Origin: Massilia sp.
GTDB lineage: Bacteria; Pseudomonadota; Gammaproteobacteria; Burkholderiales; Burkholderiaceae_D
NCBI GenBank assembly: GCA_003520365.1
Contig: DOUW01000005.1
Location: 1-5,225, forward strand
Direction: 5' to 3'
Length of the DNA stretch: 5,225 bases
The notes under the pieces were generated by a model, which saw only the letters and a program-made list of their open reading frames with translations, did not search any database and was not told the DNA's origin. A program made the translations under genes and the position numbers. Shown in pieces: positions 1 through 5,225 of this stretch (positions within the stretch are counted from its first letter, which is position 1; each line of letters begins with the position of its first letter).

Positions 1-847
1 GGGCGCGCGGCTCGCCGCCGCGCACTTCGGCCAGGGCGCTCAGCTGCAGGCGCCAGTAGCCGAGCAGCAGCACGACCAGGCCGAAGCCGCACCAGATCAG
101 GCGATTGAGCAGGTAGACGCCTTCCAGCGTCACCTGGCGCGCGTTGCGCTCGGCGATCGGCCAGTATTCGGTGAGCGTGACCAGCGCGGTGGTGGCAAAG
201 GGATCGATCAGGGCGGCCGCGGTCTTGTAGTCGAAGTCGCGCGCCAGCGAGGGCGCCACCGTATAGCCGACCAGCAGCACGATGCTGGCCACGTACACCG
301 GCAGCATGCGCCGGGTGAGCGCCGCCAGCACGAAGAAGATCGCGCCGAAGATGAACAGGTTGGGCAGCAGCGTGAACAGCCAGGGCAGCAGGTAGGCGCC
401 GGGGCTGCCTCCGCCCAGGCGGTCGGGATCGATGCCGGGCACCATGGTGCCGAGCCAGGCGCCCAGCAGGATGCCGGCGAAGATCAGGGCCAGCACGATC
501 CAGGCGCCGAGGAAGCGCCCGAACACGTAGGCGGATTTGCGGATCGGCGCGCTGAAGAAGAAGTGGTGCATCTCGTGCTCGAAGTCCTGCTGCACCGCGC
601 GCCCCATCACGGCGGCCATCACGATCACGCCCAGGCAGCCGAGGAAGGCGGTGGTGAGGGCCACCTGGCGCGGGGCGTCGATCAGCACGCGCGAGCCGAA
701 GGCGACCACCGTGTCCTTGAACACGCCGCCGGCCGCCGCCGTCCACAGCAGGGCCAGGGCGACGAACAGGCCGAAATAGACCCAGGTCGCCAGCTGGCGC
801 AGGCGCTGGCGTATCTCGAAGCGGGCGATCGCGAACAGCGCGGCCAT
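1..847 (-). CDS. ABC-2 type exporter permease, probable N-terminal part of a permease/M1-aminopeptidase fusion (3' end outside window)
   Basis: Integral inner-membrane subunit of an ABC exporter. 282 residues are visible with an open frame to the window edge, so the C-terminus is missing. It starts [19 protein letters not shown], a cytosolic amphipathic helix. Hydrophobic spans lie at about 20-40, 62-83, 112-134, 153-177, 182-199 and 247-265. After span 2 comes a cytosolic loop with [17 protein letters not shown] (98-114), matching the TTPISKxxYLxGRFLG-type loop I recall from large ABC-2 permeases fused to an M1 zinc peptidase. The [10 protein letters not shown] (213-222) and EYWPIAERN (227-235) stretches and the NRLIW span (248-252) also fit that family. 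The peptidase half (HExxH) is not in the window, so the fusion is inferred. The ATG lies 3 nt after the TGA of the ATPase gene, with a GGGGA-like site about 10 nt upstream inside that gene, so translation is probably coupled. The exported substrate is unknown. A stand-alone permease of ordinary length remains possible. Confidence 0.8.
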   Translation of the reverse strand, partial: MAALFAIARFEIRQRLRQLATWVYFGLFVALALLWTAAAGGVFKDTVVAFGSRVLIDAPRQVALTTAFLGCLGVIVMAAVMGRAVQQDFEHEMHHFFFSAPIRKSAYVFGRFLGAWIVLALIFAGILLGAWLGTMVPGIDPDRLGGGSPGAYLLPWLFTLLPNLFIFGAIFFVLAALTRRMLPVYVASIVLLVGYTVAPSLARDFDYKTAAALIDPFATTALVTLTEYWPIAERNARQVTLEGVYLLNRLIWCGFGLVVLLLGYWRLQLSALAEVRGGEPRA

Positions 848-850
848 GGA

Positions 851-1744
851 TCAGCAGTTCCCCGTTGCGCTGTCGTGGCGGCCGGCGATGGTGGCGAAAT
901 ACACGTCTTCCAGGCTGGCGTGGGCCGGCTCGAAACCCATGCCGGGATCGTGCTCGGCATACACGTGGATCAGGGTGCGGCCGGCGCGCAGCCGGGTCGA
1001 GATCACGGCGTGCTGCTTCTGGAACAGCGGCAGGTCGGCCTTGTCGACGAAGCGCGCCCAGATGCGCTCCTCGATGTCCTCGATCAGGCGCGCCGGCTCG
1101 CCGCACAGCAGCACGTGGCCCTTGTGGATGATCGCCATGTTCGAGCACAGGTCGGCCACGTCGGACACGATGTGGGTCGACAGCAGCACCGTCTTGTCGG
1201 CGCCGATGTCCGACAGCAGGTTGTGGAAGCGCACCCGCTCCTGCGGATCGAGGCCGGCGGTGGGTTCGTCGACGATGATCAGCTGCGGGTCGCCGATCAG
1301 CGCCTGGGCCACGCCGAAGCGCTGGCGCATGCCGCCCGAGAAGGTGCCCAGCTTCTGGTGGCGCACCTCGAACAGGTTGGTTTGCTGGAGCAGGCCGTCG
1401 ACGACCTCGCGCCGGCGCTGCCGGTTCGCCAGCCCCTTCAGCTGGGCGAAGTGGTCGAGCATCTCGTAGGCCGTCACCTTCGGGTAGACGCCGAAGTCCT
1501 GGGGCAGGTAGCCGAGCATGCGGCGCACCTCGTCCTTTTCGTCGAGCACGTCGATGTCGTCGAGGAAGACCGAGCCGCTGTCGCATTCCTGCAGCGTGGC
1601 GAGGATGCGCATCAGGGTCGACTTGCCGGCGCCGTTCGGCCCCAGCAGGCCGAACATGCCTTGCGGGATGTTCAGCGTGACCTTGTCCAGGGCCACTACG
1701 CCGTTGGCGTAGGTCTTGGACAGATTGCGGATGCGTAATTCCAT
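851..1744 (-). CDS. ABC exporter ATP-binding subunit
   Basis: Cytosolic nucleotide-binding subunit (297 aa) that should power the permease encoded just downstream. All ATPase motifs are present: Walker A GPNGAGKST at 35-43, Q-loop LPQD with Q82, signature FSGGMRQR at 135-142, Walker B LIIVDEP at 155-161 (D159, E160), D-loop GLDP and switch histidine H191 in STHIVSD. A C-terminal extension of about 90 residues ending SLEDVYF resembles the accessory tail of CcmA/DrrA-like exporter ATPases. I chose the ATG at 1744 because the protein then begins MELRIRNLSKTY, directly at the first beta strand, and a GGAG site sits 5 nt upstream. In-frame ATGs at 1807, 1783, 1777 and 1768 would add 8-21 residues with no family resemblance. 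The gene is divergent from coq7. The permease gene follows after 3 nt, so the two form an operon. Substrate cannot be read from the sequence. Confidence 0.93.
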   Translation of the reverse strand: MELRIRNLSKTYANGVVALDKVTLNIPQGMFGLLGPNGAGKSTLMRILATLQECDSGSVFLDDIDVLDEKDEVRRMLGYLPQDFGVYPKVTAYEMLDHFAQLKGLANRQRRREVVDGLLQQTNLFEVRHQKLGTFSGGMRQRFGVAQALIGDPQLIIVDEPTAGLDPQERVRFHNLLSDIGADKTVLLSTHIVSDVADLCSNMAIIHKGHVLLCGEPARLIEDIEERIWARFVDKADLPLFQKQHAVISTRLRAGRTLIHVYAEHDPGMGFEPAHASLEDVYFATIAGRHDSATGNC

Positions 1745-1749
1745 GCGGA

Positions 1750-1753
1750 CTCC
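1750..1753 (-). promoter_or_regulatory. Shine-Dalgarno site of the ABC ATPase gene
   Basis: GGAG on the minus strand, 5 nt before the ATG at 1744. This supports that start over the in-frame ATGs further upstream. The one at 1783 has a weaker GGCGGA directly before it. Confidence 0.5.
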
Positions 1754-1809
1754 AGGTGGGCTTTGCATGGCGTTCATTTTCATTTCCGCCAAGCCTTTTT
1801 GACGCATGC

Positions 1810-1815
1810 ATTGTA
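1810..1815 (-). promoter_or_regulatory. Candidate -10 box for the ABC exporter operon
   Basis: TACAAT on the minus strand, one mismatch from the sigma-70 consensus, in the only AT-rich patch upstream of the ATPase gene. Transcription would start near 1803, giving a leader of about 60 nt. There is no good -35 hexamer 16-18 nt upstream. An overlapping TTGACT (1820-1815) could be a -35, but it has no matching -10. Weak prediction. Confidence 0.25.
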
Positions 1816-1887
1816 GTCAATTACGGCCGAGTCGGGCGGCCCGGTGCGACACACGGCGCGCTGGGTGGGCTGGAGTGCAAAAAGGCG

Positions 1888-1938
1888 GGGGCAGGGCGTG
1901 CGAGGGTACACACGCAAGCGGCCGGGGCAGGGCGCGCG
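1888..1938 (+). repeat. G-rich imperfect direct repeat in the coq7 promoter region
   Basis: GGGGCAGGGCGTGCG at 1888-1902 recurs as GGGGCAGGGCGCGCG at 1924-1938, a 14/15 match with a 36-bp period. It lies just upstream of the coq7 -10 box, where an activator or repressor could bind. It may equally be a chance product of very GC-rich sequence. Confidence 0.3.
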
Positions 1939-1960
1939 GCAAGGCCGGCGGCGGCGGGCA

Positions 1961-1966
1961 TATAAT
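1961..1966 (+). promoter_or_regulatory. Probable -10 box of the coq7 promoter
   Basis: A perfect TATAAT in otherwise very GC-rich sequence, 30 nt before the coq7 ATG. Transcription would start near 1973, leaving a leader of about 24 nt. The matching -35 position (around 1937-1944) carries no TTGACA-like hexamer, and there is no TGn extension, so the promoter may need an activator or be modest in strength. The leader (about 1980-1996) is AT-rich and has no clear Shine-Dalgarno sequence. Confidence 0.5.
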
Positions 1967-1996
1967 GGCGTTTTCCCCGCGAATAAATCGATTACT

Positions 1997-2641
1997 ATGT
2001 TAGCGAACCGTTTTATCAGTCCCCTCGACCAGCTGATCGTCGGCTTCGACAAGGCGCTGCGCGTGGTCGGCGGCGTGGCATCGGCCTCGCGCCCGAACCC
2101 GGCGGCGCACGCCGTCGATTGCGAACTCGACGAGCGCGAACAGCGCCACAGCGCCGGCCTGATGCGCGTGAACCACGTCGGCGAAGTCTGCGCCCAGGCG
2201 CTGTACGACTCGCAGGCGCGCCACGCGCAATCGCCGGCGATGCGCATGCAGTTCGAGCAGGCCGGACGCGAAGAGGAAGACCACCTGGCCTGGACCGCGC
2301 AGCGCCTGTCGGAGCTGGGCTCGCAGCCGAGCGTACTGAATCCGCTGTGGTATGCCGGCGCCTACGCGATGGGTACCGTGGCGGCCAAGCTGGGCGACGC
2401 CAACAGCCTGGGCTTCGTCGTCGAGACCGAGCGCCAGGTCGAGGCCCACCTGGACAGCCACCTCGACATGCTGCCGCCGCAGGACGCCAAGTCGCGCGCC
2501 ATCGTCGACCAGATGCGCGTCGACGAGATCGCCCACGGCGCCGCGGCCCAGAACCTCGGCGCGGCCGAGATGCCGGTGCCGGTCAAGCTGGCGATGAAGG
2601 CGTTTGCGAAGGTAATGACGACCACCGCGTATTACGTGTAA
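1997..2641 (+). CDS. coq7: Demethoxyubiquinone hydroxylase (COQ7 type), ubiquinone biosynthesis
   Basis: Membrane-associated di-iron monooxygenase (214 aa) that hydroxylates the demethoxyubiquinone ring, the penultimate step of aerobic ubiquinone synthesis. Many betaproteobacteria use COQ7 where E. coli uses the flavoprotein UbiF. The carboxylate/histidine ligand set is complete: E63 in [10 protein letters not shown]93 and H96 in REEEDH, E145 in VETERQVE, and E177 and H180 in VDEIAHG. The spacings E63-E93 (30) and E93-E145 (52) match those of human COQ7 (E60, E90, E142). The hydrophobic stretch [20 protein letters not shown] (114-133) is the family's membrane/quinone-contact segment. The start at 1997 gives [22 protein letters not shown], an amphipathic first helix. 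An in-frame ATG at 1844 would add 51 GC-skewed residues and lies upstream of the TATAAT box, so I rejected it. Monocistronic as far as seen, divergent from the ABC operon and convergent with the osmC-family gene. Confidence 0.96.
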   Translation: MLANRFISPLDQLIVGFDKALRVVGGVASASRPNPAAHAVDCELDEREQRHSAGLMRVNHVGEVCAQALYDSQARHAQSPAMRMQFEQAGREEEDHLAWTAQRLSELGSQPSVLNPLWYAGAYAMGTVAAKLGDANSLGFVVETERQVEAHLDSHLDMLPPQDAKSRAIVDQMRVDEIAHGAAAQNLGAAEMPVPVKLAMKAFAKVMTTTAYYV

Positions 2642-2697
2642 GCGTTGGCGCGTCGCTGCGCGATGCGTGGCGGCGCCGTTTGCATGTTGGCTTCGAC

Positions 2698-2853
2698 CGT
2701 AGGGTGGGCTCTCGAGCCCACGCGGTACGGCGCTTGCGGGTGTTGCGGCATCCGTGAGATCCGCGTCGTATGCGATCGGCGAGCTTGTTCGGCGAGACTA
2801 CGCCGTCGGGTGTTCATGAGTACGACCGCGTGGGCACGAGTGCCCACCCTACG
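2698..2853. repeat. REP doublet (REPIN-like): two inverted hairpin repeats around a 98-bp spacer
   Basis: Occupies most of the gap between convergent coq7 and osmC. The left arm (2698-2726) begins CGTAGGGTGGGC and ends GCCCACGCGGT. The right arm (2825-2853) is its reverse complement at 27 of 29 positions. Each arm is itself a hairpin: GTGGGCT/AGCCCAC around CTCG on the left, GTGGGCA/TGCCCAC around CGAG on the right. The two differences between arms are the partners of one base pair (T-A against A-T), so pairing is kept. Two inverted REP hairpins about 100 bp apart is the architecture of REPINs mobilised by RAYT transposases. No RAYT gene is in the window and no target duplication is visible. 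The hairpins may also act as a two-way transcription stop or mRNA 3' stabiliser: the right one begins 8 nt beyond the osmC stop codon. The spacer has no credible gene. Confidence 0.75.
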
Positions 2854-2860
2854 AAACCGA

Positions 2861-3286
2861 TCAGGCGGTTTCGACGATCTCGAACGAGTGCGTGATCTCG
2901 GCCGTCTTGGCCAGCATGATCGAGGCCGAGCAGTACTTCTCGTGCGACAGCTTCACCGCGCGCTCGACCGCCGCCGGCTTCAGATTCTTCCCGCTCACCG
3001 TGAAGTGGAAGTTGATCTTGGTGAACACCTTCGGATCGGTATCGGCGCGCTCGGCCTGCAGCGTGACGTCGCAGCCCTGGACGTCCTCGCGGCTGCGCTT
3101 GAGGATCAGGACCACGTCGAACGCGGTGCAGCCGCCGGTGCCGGCCAGCACCAGCTCCATCGGCCGCGCCGCCGTATTGTGGCCGCCGGCTTCCGGCGCG
3201 CCGTCCATCGCCACGGTGTGGCCGGACCCGGTCTCGGCGCGAAAACTCATGCCCGACGGGCCGTTCCAGCTGACTTTGACTTCCAT
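2861..3286 (-). CDS. OsmC-family protein (YhfA-like), thiol peroxidase-related
   Basis: Small cytosolic protein (141 aa) of the OsmC/Ohr superfamily, whose characterised members reduce organic hydroperoxides with a pair of cysteines. Both cysteines are here: C53 in LAGTGGCTAFDV, at the head of the central helix, and C119 in HEKYCSASIML. E44 in RPMELVLAG and R16 in FRAETG are candidates for the conserved active-site charged residues. Length and the KYCS motif suit the YhfA-like branch better than Ohr or classical OsmC; substrate in that branch is poorly defined, so peroxidase activity is an inference. I start at 3286 because GGAG lies 8 nt upstream and the first strand MEVKVSWNG begins there. 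An ATG at 3316 would add ten unlike residues and sits inside the candidate -10 box. It lies 95 bp downstream of natB on the same strand and converges on coq7 across the REP doublet. Confidence 0.9.
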   Translation of the reverse strand: MEVKVSWNGPSGMSFRAETGSGHTVAMDGAPEAGGHNTAARPMELVLAGTGGCTAFDVVLILKRSREDVQGCDVTLQAERADTDPKVFTKINFHFTVSGKNLKPAAVERAVKLSHEKYCSASIMLAKTAEITHSFEIVETA

Positions 3287-3294
3287 GTGCGTAT

Positions 3295-3298
3295 CTCC
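3295..3298 (-). promoter_or_regulatory. Shine-Dalgarno site of the osmC-family gene
   Basis: GGAG on the minus strand, 8 nt before the ATG at 3286. It decides the start against the in-frame ATG at 3316. Confidence 0.6.
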
Positions 3299-3316
3299 GC
3301 TGTTTATGCTGACCAC

Positions 3317-3322
3317 ATTGTA
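3317..3322 (-). promoter_or_regulatory. Candidate -10 box for the osmC-family gene
   Basis: TACAAT on the minus strand, 30 nt before the ATG at 3286, giving a leader of about 24 nt. It is the same hexamer as the candidate box before the ABC ATPase. The -35 position falls in the loop side of the hairpin at 3325-3356 and reads CGGCAT, a poor match. Transcription by read-through from natAB is an alternative. Confidence 0.3.
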
Positions 3323-3324
3323 AG

Positions 3325-3359
3325 ACAGCCCGCCGCGGCATGCCGGGGCGGGCTGTTTT
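3325..3359 (+). terminator. GC-rich hairpin followed by TTTT between natB and osmC
   Basis: ACAGCCCGCC (3325-3334) pairs perfectly with GGCGGGCTGT (3347-3356). The 12-nt loop folds further through CGGCATGCCG after a single G/G mismatch. The T-run (3356-3359) follows on the plus strand, so the intrinsic-terminator orientation would stop antisense transcription arriving from the coq7 side. No gene in the window obviously needs that. On the minus strand, where natAB mRNA arrives, the hairpin lies about 25 nt after the natB stop but is followed by CTTACA, not a T-run. It could still end or protect natAB mRNA, or be an operator next to the osmC promoter. Confidence 0.5.
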
Positions 3360-3381
3360 CATTGCGCCATCGCCAAGGGGT

Positions 3382-4611
3382 TCAGACCGACAGCACGTAA
3401 CGCTCGCTCTTCATGCGCCAGCTGGCGAAGCCGACGGCGATCGCCGCCGCCAGCGCCGAGGACAGGAAGGTCATCGCCACCGGCCACAGGCCGACCTCGC
3501 CGCCCTTGGCCATCTCGCGCAGCAGCGTCTGGTTCGACAGCATCGGCACCATGTACATCCAGTCGGCCGTCTTCAGTTCCATCATCGAGATCACGACCCC
3601 CGGCACCAGCGGCACCAGCATCGCGATGCTCAGCACGCTCTGCGCTTCCTTGAACGATTTCGCGTTCATCGCCAGCGCGATCTGCAGGCCGGCCGCGAAC
3701 AGGCACAGCGGGATCGAGGCGAAGCAGACCAGCGCCAGGTGGCCCCAGGTCAGGGCCCAGGACATGCCGATTTCCTCCAACGGCATCCAGGACAGGATGG
3801 CATGCGCCAGCGCCAGTTCCAGCGTGACGCCGGCGATGGCCAGCACGCCGGCGGTGAGCCACTTGCCGGTCACCAGTTCCCAGGCGCGCGCCGGTTGCGC
3901 CATCAGCACTTCCATCGAACGCCGTTCGCGCTCGCCGGCGGTGATGTCGACCGCGGTCGACATCCCGCAGATAAAGGCGGGCAGGAACAGGATGCCGAGG
4001 ATGCTGCCGATGAAGCCGGCCGAGCGCGAGGCGTTGGTGCCGGTGTCGAAACGCTGCACCTGGATCGGCGCCAGCGTCGCCGGCGACACGCCGTGCGCCA
4101 GCAGGCGCGCGCTGGCGACGTTGGCGCCATATGCCTCGAGTACTTCCTCGACCTCGCGCCGCTGGGTGTAGTTTTCGTCGGCCGAGTCGAACCACAGCTC
4201 GACCCGCGCCGGGCGCATCGCGGCGTAGTTCTCGGTGAACTTGTCGGACAGGCGCAGCACCACCGGATACTTCTCCGAGCGCAGCAGCTCGCCGATCGCC
4301 TCTTCGTCGAGCGGCTTGGTATCGACGACGGTGACGTTGCGCTGCTTGAGCTGGGCCATCAGGGTCGGCGCCAGGCCGGCGCCGATCACGGCGACCCGGA
4401 CGCCGTCGCGCTCCGGCTTGGTGGCGCGGTCGATGGTCTTGTGCAGCAGGAAGCCCAGCATCAGCGGGTACATGAAGGTGAACAGCGCGAGCAGGCCCAG
4501 GGTGCGCTTGTCGCGCAGGGTCTCGCGCAGTTCCTTGATCAGGACAACCAGGAATTTTGGCTTTAGATTCGTTGGCTTTACATTCGTCGGCTTTACATTC
4601 GTCGGCTTCAT
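3382..4611 (-). CDS. natB: NatB-type ABC exporter permease
   Basis: Inner-membrane permease (409 aa) of a NatAB-type ABC-2 exporter; the B. subtilis namesake extrudes sodium, but related proteins carry other substrates, so the cargo is unknown. After a short cytosolic tail comes the KELRETLRDKRTL helix and TM1 (about 38-56). A large extracytoplasmic domain (about 60-195) follows, typical of NatB/ABC2_membrane_3 proteins. The remaining spans are near 198-221, 250-272, 288-314, 325-345 and 374-397. The coupling motif DITAGERERRSMEVLMAQP (222-240) and the NAKSFKEAQ segment (316-324) are family hallmarks. The ATG at 4611 overlaps the natA stop as ATGA and has AGGAAGGA 8 nt upstream, so translation is coupled. 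An open frame reaches upstream to 4749 but lies inside natA. The first 18 residues are an unusual KPTNV repeat. Confidence 0.92.
   Translation of the reverse strand: MKPTNVKPTNVKPTNLKPKFLVVLIKELRETLRDKRTLGLLALFTFMYPLMLGFLLHKTIDRATKPERDGVRVAVIGAGLAPTLMAQLKQRNVTVVDTKPLDEEAIGELLRSEKYPVVLRLSDKFTENYAAMRPARVELWFDSADENYTQRREVEEVLEAYGANVASARLLAHGVSPATLAPIQVQRFDTGTNASRSAGFIGSILGILFLPAFICGMSTAVDITAGERERRSMEVLMAQPARAWELVTGKWLTAGVLAIAGVTLELALAHAILSWMPLEEIGMSWALTWGHLALVCFASIPLCLFAAGLQIALAMNAKSFKEAQSVLSIAMLVPLVPGVVISMMELKTADWMYMVPMLSNQTLLREMAKGGEVGLWPVAMTFLSSALAAAIAVGFASWRMKSERYVLSV
4559..4608 (-). repeat. 15-bp in-frame tandem repeat at the 5' end of natB
   Basis: Plus-strand units GGCTTTAGATTCGTT (4559-4573), GGCTTTACATTCGTC (4574-4588) and an identical GGCTTTACATTCGTC (4589-4603), then a partial GGCTT copy (4604-4608) running to the start codon. 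Read on the minus strand it encodes residues 2-18, KPTNV-KPTNV-KPTNL-KPK. The units are about 40-47% GC against a much richer background. A 15-bp unit changes length without shifting frame. The last bases overlap the natA stop. Confidence 0.9.
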
Positions 4612-5225
4612 GCGGCGATTCCTTCCTCGGTGCCGACCAGGCTGACGAAGGCGTCTTCCAGGCTGGCGATGCCGGTGCGCCGGCACAGTTCTTCGGGCGA
4701 GCCCTGGGCCACGGTATGGCCCTTGGCGATGACGATCACGTCGTCGCACAGGTGGGTCACTTCCTGCATCACGTGGGTAGCCATGATCACGCAGCAGCCA
4801 TCCTTGCGCAGCGCGGTGAGCGCGTGGCGCAGCGCGCGCGTGGCCATCACGTCCAGGCCGCGGCTCGGTTCGTCGAGCAGCAGGTGGCGCGGCCGGTGCA
4901 GCAGGGTGCGCGCCAGCGCCACCTTGATGCGCTGGCCTTGCGAAAAGCCCTTGGCGCGGCGCTCGAGGATGTCGTCCATCGCCAGCAGTTCCGAGACTTC
5001 GTCGATGCGATCGTGCAGGGCGGGGCCGCCCATGCCGTTCAGCTCACCGAAATAGGCCAGGTATTCGCGCGTGGACAGGCGCTCGTAGAGCCCGAACTGG
5101 TCGGTCAGGAAGCCGATGTTGCGGCGCACCGCCAGCGGGTCCCGTTCCGGATCGACGCCGTCGATCGAGATGGAGCCGTGGTCGCGTCTGAGCAGGCCGA
5201 TCAGGGTGCGCAGCAGGGTGGTCTT
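4608..5225 (-). CDS. natA: NatA-type ABC exporter ATP-binding subunit (5' end outside window)
   Basis: Cytosolic ATPase driving the adjacent NatB. The window edge falls in Walker A: the first visible residues are KTTLLRTL, i.e. the lysine of GxGKTT, so some 35-45 N-terminal residues are missing. Of the 205 residues seen, the Q-loop region is GFLTDQFGLYERL (Q43), the signature FSQGQRIKVALAR starts at 94, Walker B is LLLDEP at 115-120 (D118, E119) followed by GLDV, and the switch histidine is H151 in MATHVMQEV. FSQGQ instead of LSGGQ is, as I recall, usual for NatA-like ATPases. DEPSRGLD has serine-arginine where most have T-x, a mild variation. The tail ends SLEDAFVSLVG. A GTG at 5129 begins an apparent shorter frame but is an internal valine codon, since the open frame and homology continue to the edge. 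Forms an operon with natB (4-nt overlap). Confidence 0.93.
   Translation of the reverse strand, partial: KTTLLRTLIGLLRRDHGSISIDGVDPERDPLAVRRNIGFLTDQFGLYERLSTREYLAYFGELNGMGGPALHDRIDEVSELLAMDDILERRAKGFSQGQRIKVALARTLLHRPRHLLLDEPSRGLDVMATRALRHALTALRKDGCCVIMATHVMQEVTHLCDDVIVIAKGHTVAQGSPEELCRRTGIASLEDAFVSLVGTEEGIAA
4620..4627 (-). promoter_or_regulatory. Shine-Dalgarno site of natB inside natA
   Basis: AGGAAGGA on the minus strand, 8 nt before the natB ATG and within the last codons of natA. It fixes the natB start at the ATGA overlap and so shows that the KPTNV tail is translated. Confidence 0.7.

Noticed and set aside
563..1738. Plus-strand open frame of 391 codons
   Set aside because: It is antisense to the ABC ATPase and permease genes. 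It has a low-complexity A/H/R/Q/V composition typical of the opposite strand of GC-rich genes and no recognisable motif; the minus strand carries complete family motifs.
1886..1938. G-quadruplex in the coq7 upstream region
   Set aside because: G-runs of three or more are present, but they are unevenly spaced and broken by long GC-mixed loops; in sequence this GC-rich the signal is not distinctive.
1844..1996. Longer coq7 starting at an ATG at 1844
   Set aside because: It would begin upstream of the TATAAT box and add 51 arginine/glycine-rich residues unlike the family. The start at 1997 fits known COQ7 N-termini.
2642..2860. Possible CRISPR array or small RNA gene in the coq7-osmC gap
   Set aside because: There are only two repeats and they are inverted, not regularly spaced direct copies. 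No promoter-like sequence precedes them, so a REP doublet explains the structure better.
2645..3400. Plus-strand open frame of 251 codons
   Set aside because: It runs through both REP hairpins and then antisense to the osmC-family gene. The VGWALEPTR-like peptides are translations of the repeat and not protein features.
3340..4566. Plus-strand open frame of 408 codons
   Set aside because: Antisense shadow of natB, rich in R/Q/H/G and starting inside the hairpin at 3325-3356. The minus strand encodes an unmistakable NatB.
4612..4749. Longer natB starting at 4749
   Set aside because: The added 46 residues are an arginine-rich out-of-frame reading of natA. The ATGA overlap with a strong Shine-Dalgarno at 4620-4627 gives the better start.
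5127..5129. GTG as the natA start codon
   Set aside because: The frame stays open to the window edge and encodes the end of Walker A (KTTLLRTL), so this GTG is an internal valine.

Overview
The window is GC-rich and densely coding. It looks like the chromosome of a betaproteobacterium, most plausibly Burkholderiales/Oxalobacteraceae (Massilia-like). That placement is inferred from a COQ7-type ubiquinone hydroxylase (rather than UbiF), an ABC-2 permease resembling those fused to M1 peptidases, and a GTGGGC/GCCCAC hairpin repeat of a kind I associate with this group. No database search supports the genus. Every gene belongs to a known family, and I see no phage, CRISPR, insertion sequence or RNA gene.

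Layout, left to right. (1) 1-1744, minus strand: an ABC-2 type exporter pair. The ATPase (851-1744) is followed after 3 nt by a multi-spanning permease (starts at 847, runs off the left edge) that resembles the membrane half of ABC-permease/M1-aminopeptidase fusions. (2) 1745-1996: a 252-bp divergent intergenic region with a consensus TATAAT box for coq7, a weaker candidate box for the ABC pair, and a short G-rich direct repeat. (3) 1997-2641, plus strand: coq7, encoding the di-iron demethoxyubiquinone hydroxylase. (4) 2642-2860: the convergent gap between coq7 and osmC. It is largely filled by a 156-bp element made of two inverted, nearly identical hairpin repeats (REP doublet/REPIN-like). 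(5) 2861-3286, minus: an OsmC-family peroxiredoxin-like protein. (6) 3287-3381: the osmC leader, a candidate -10 box and a strong GC hairpin. (7) 3382-5225, minus: a NatAB-type sodium/drug ABC exporter. The permease NatB overlaps the end of the ATPase NatA by 4 nt, and NatA is cut by the right edge inside its Walker A motif.

Two separate ABC-2 exporters, a respiratory quinone enzyme and a hydroperoxide-defence protein lie side by side. A link through membrane or redox stress is possible, but the sequence does not show one. The most distinctive non-coding feature is the REP doublet, whose two hairpins differ by one compensatory base-pair swap. The most distinctive coding feature is an in-frame 15-bp tandem repeat that adds a KPTNV-type tail to the start of NatB.
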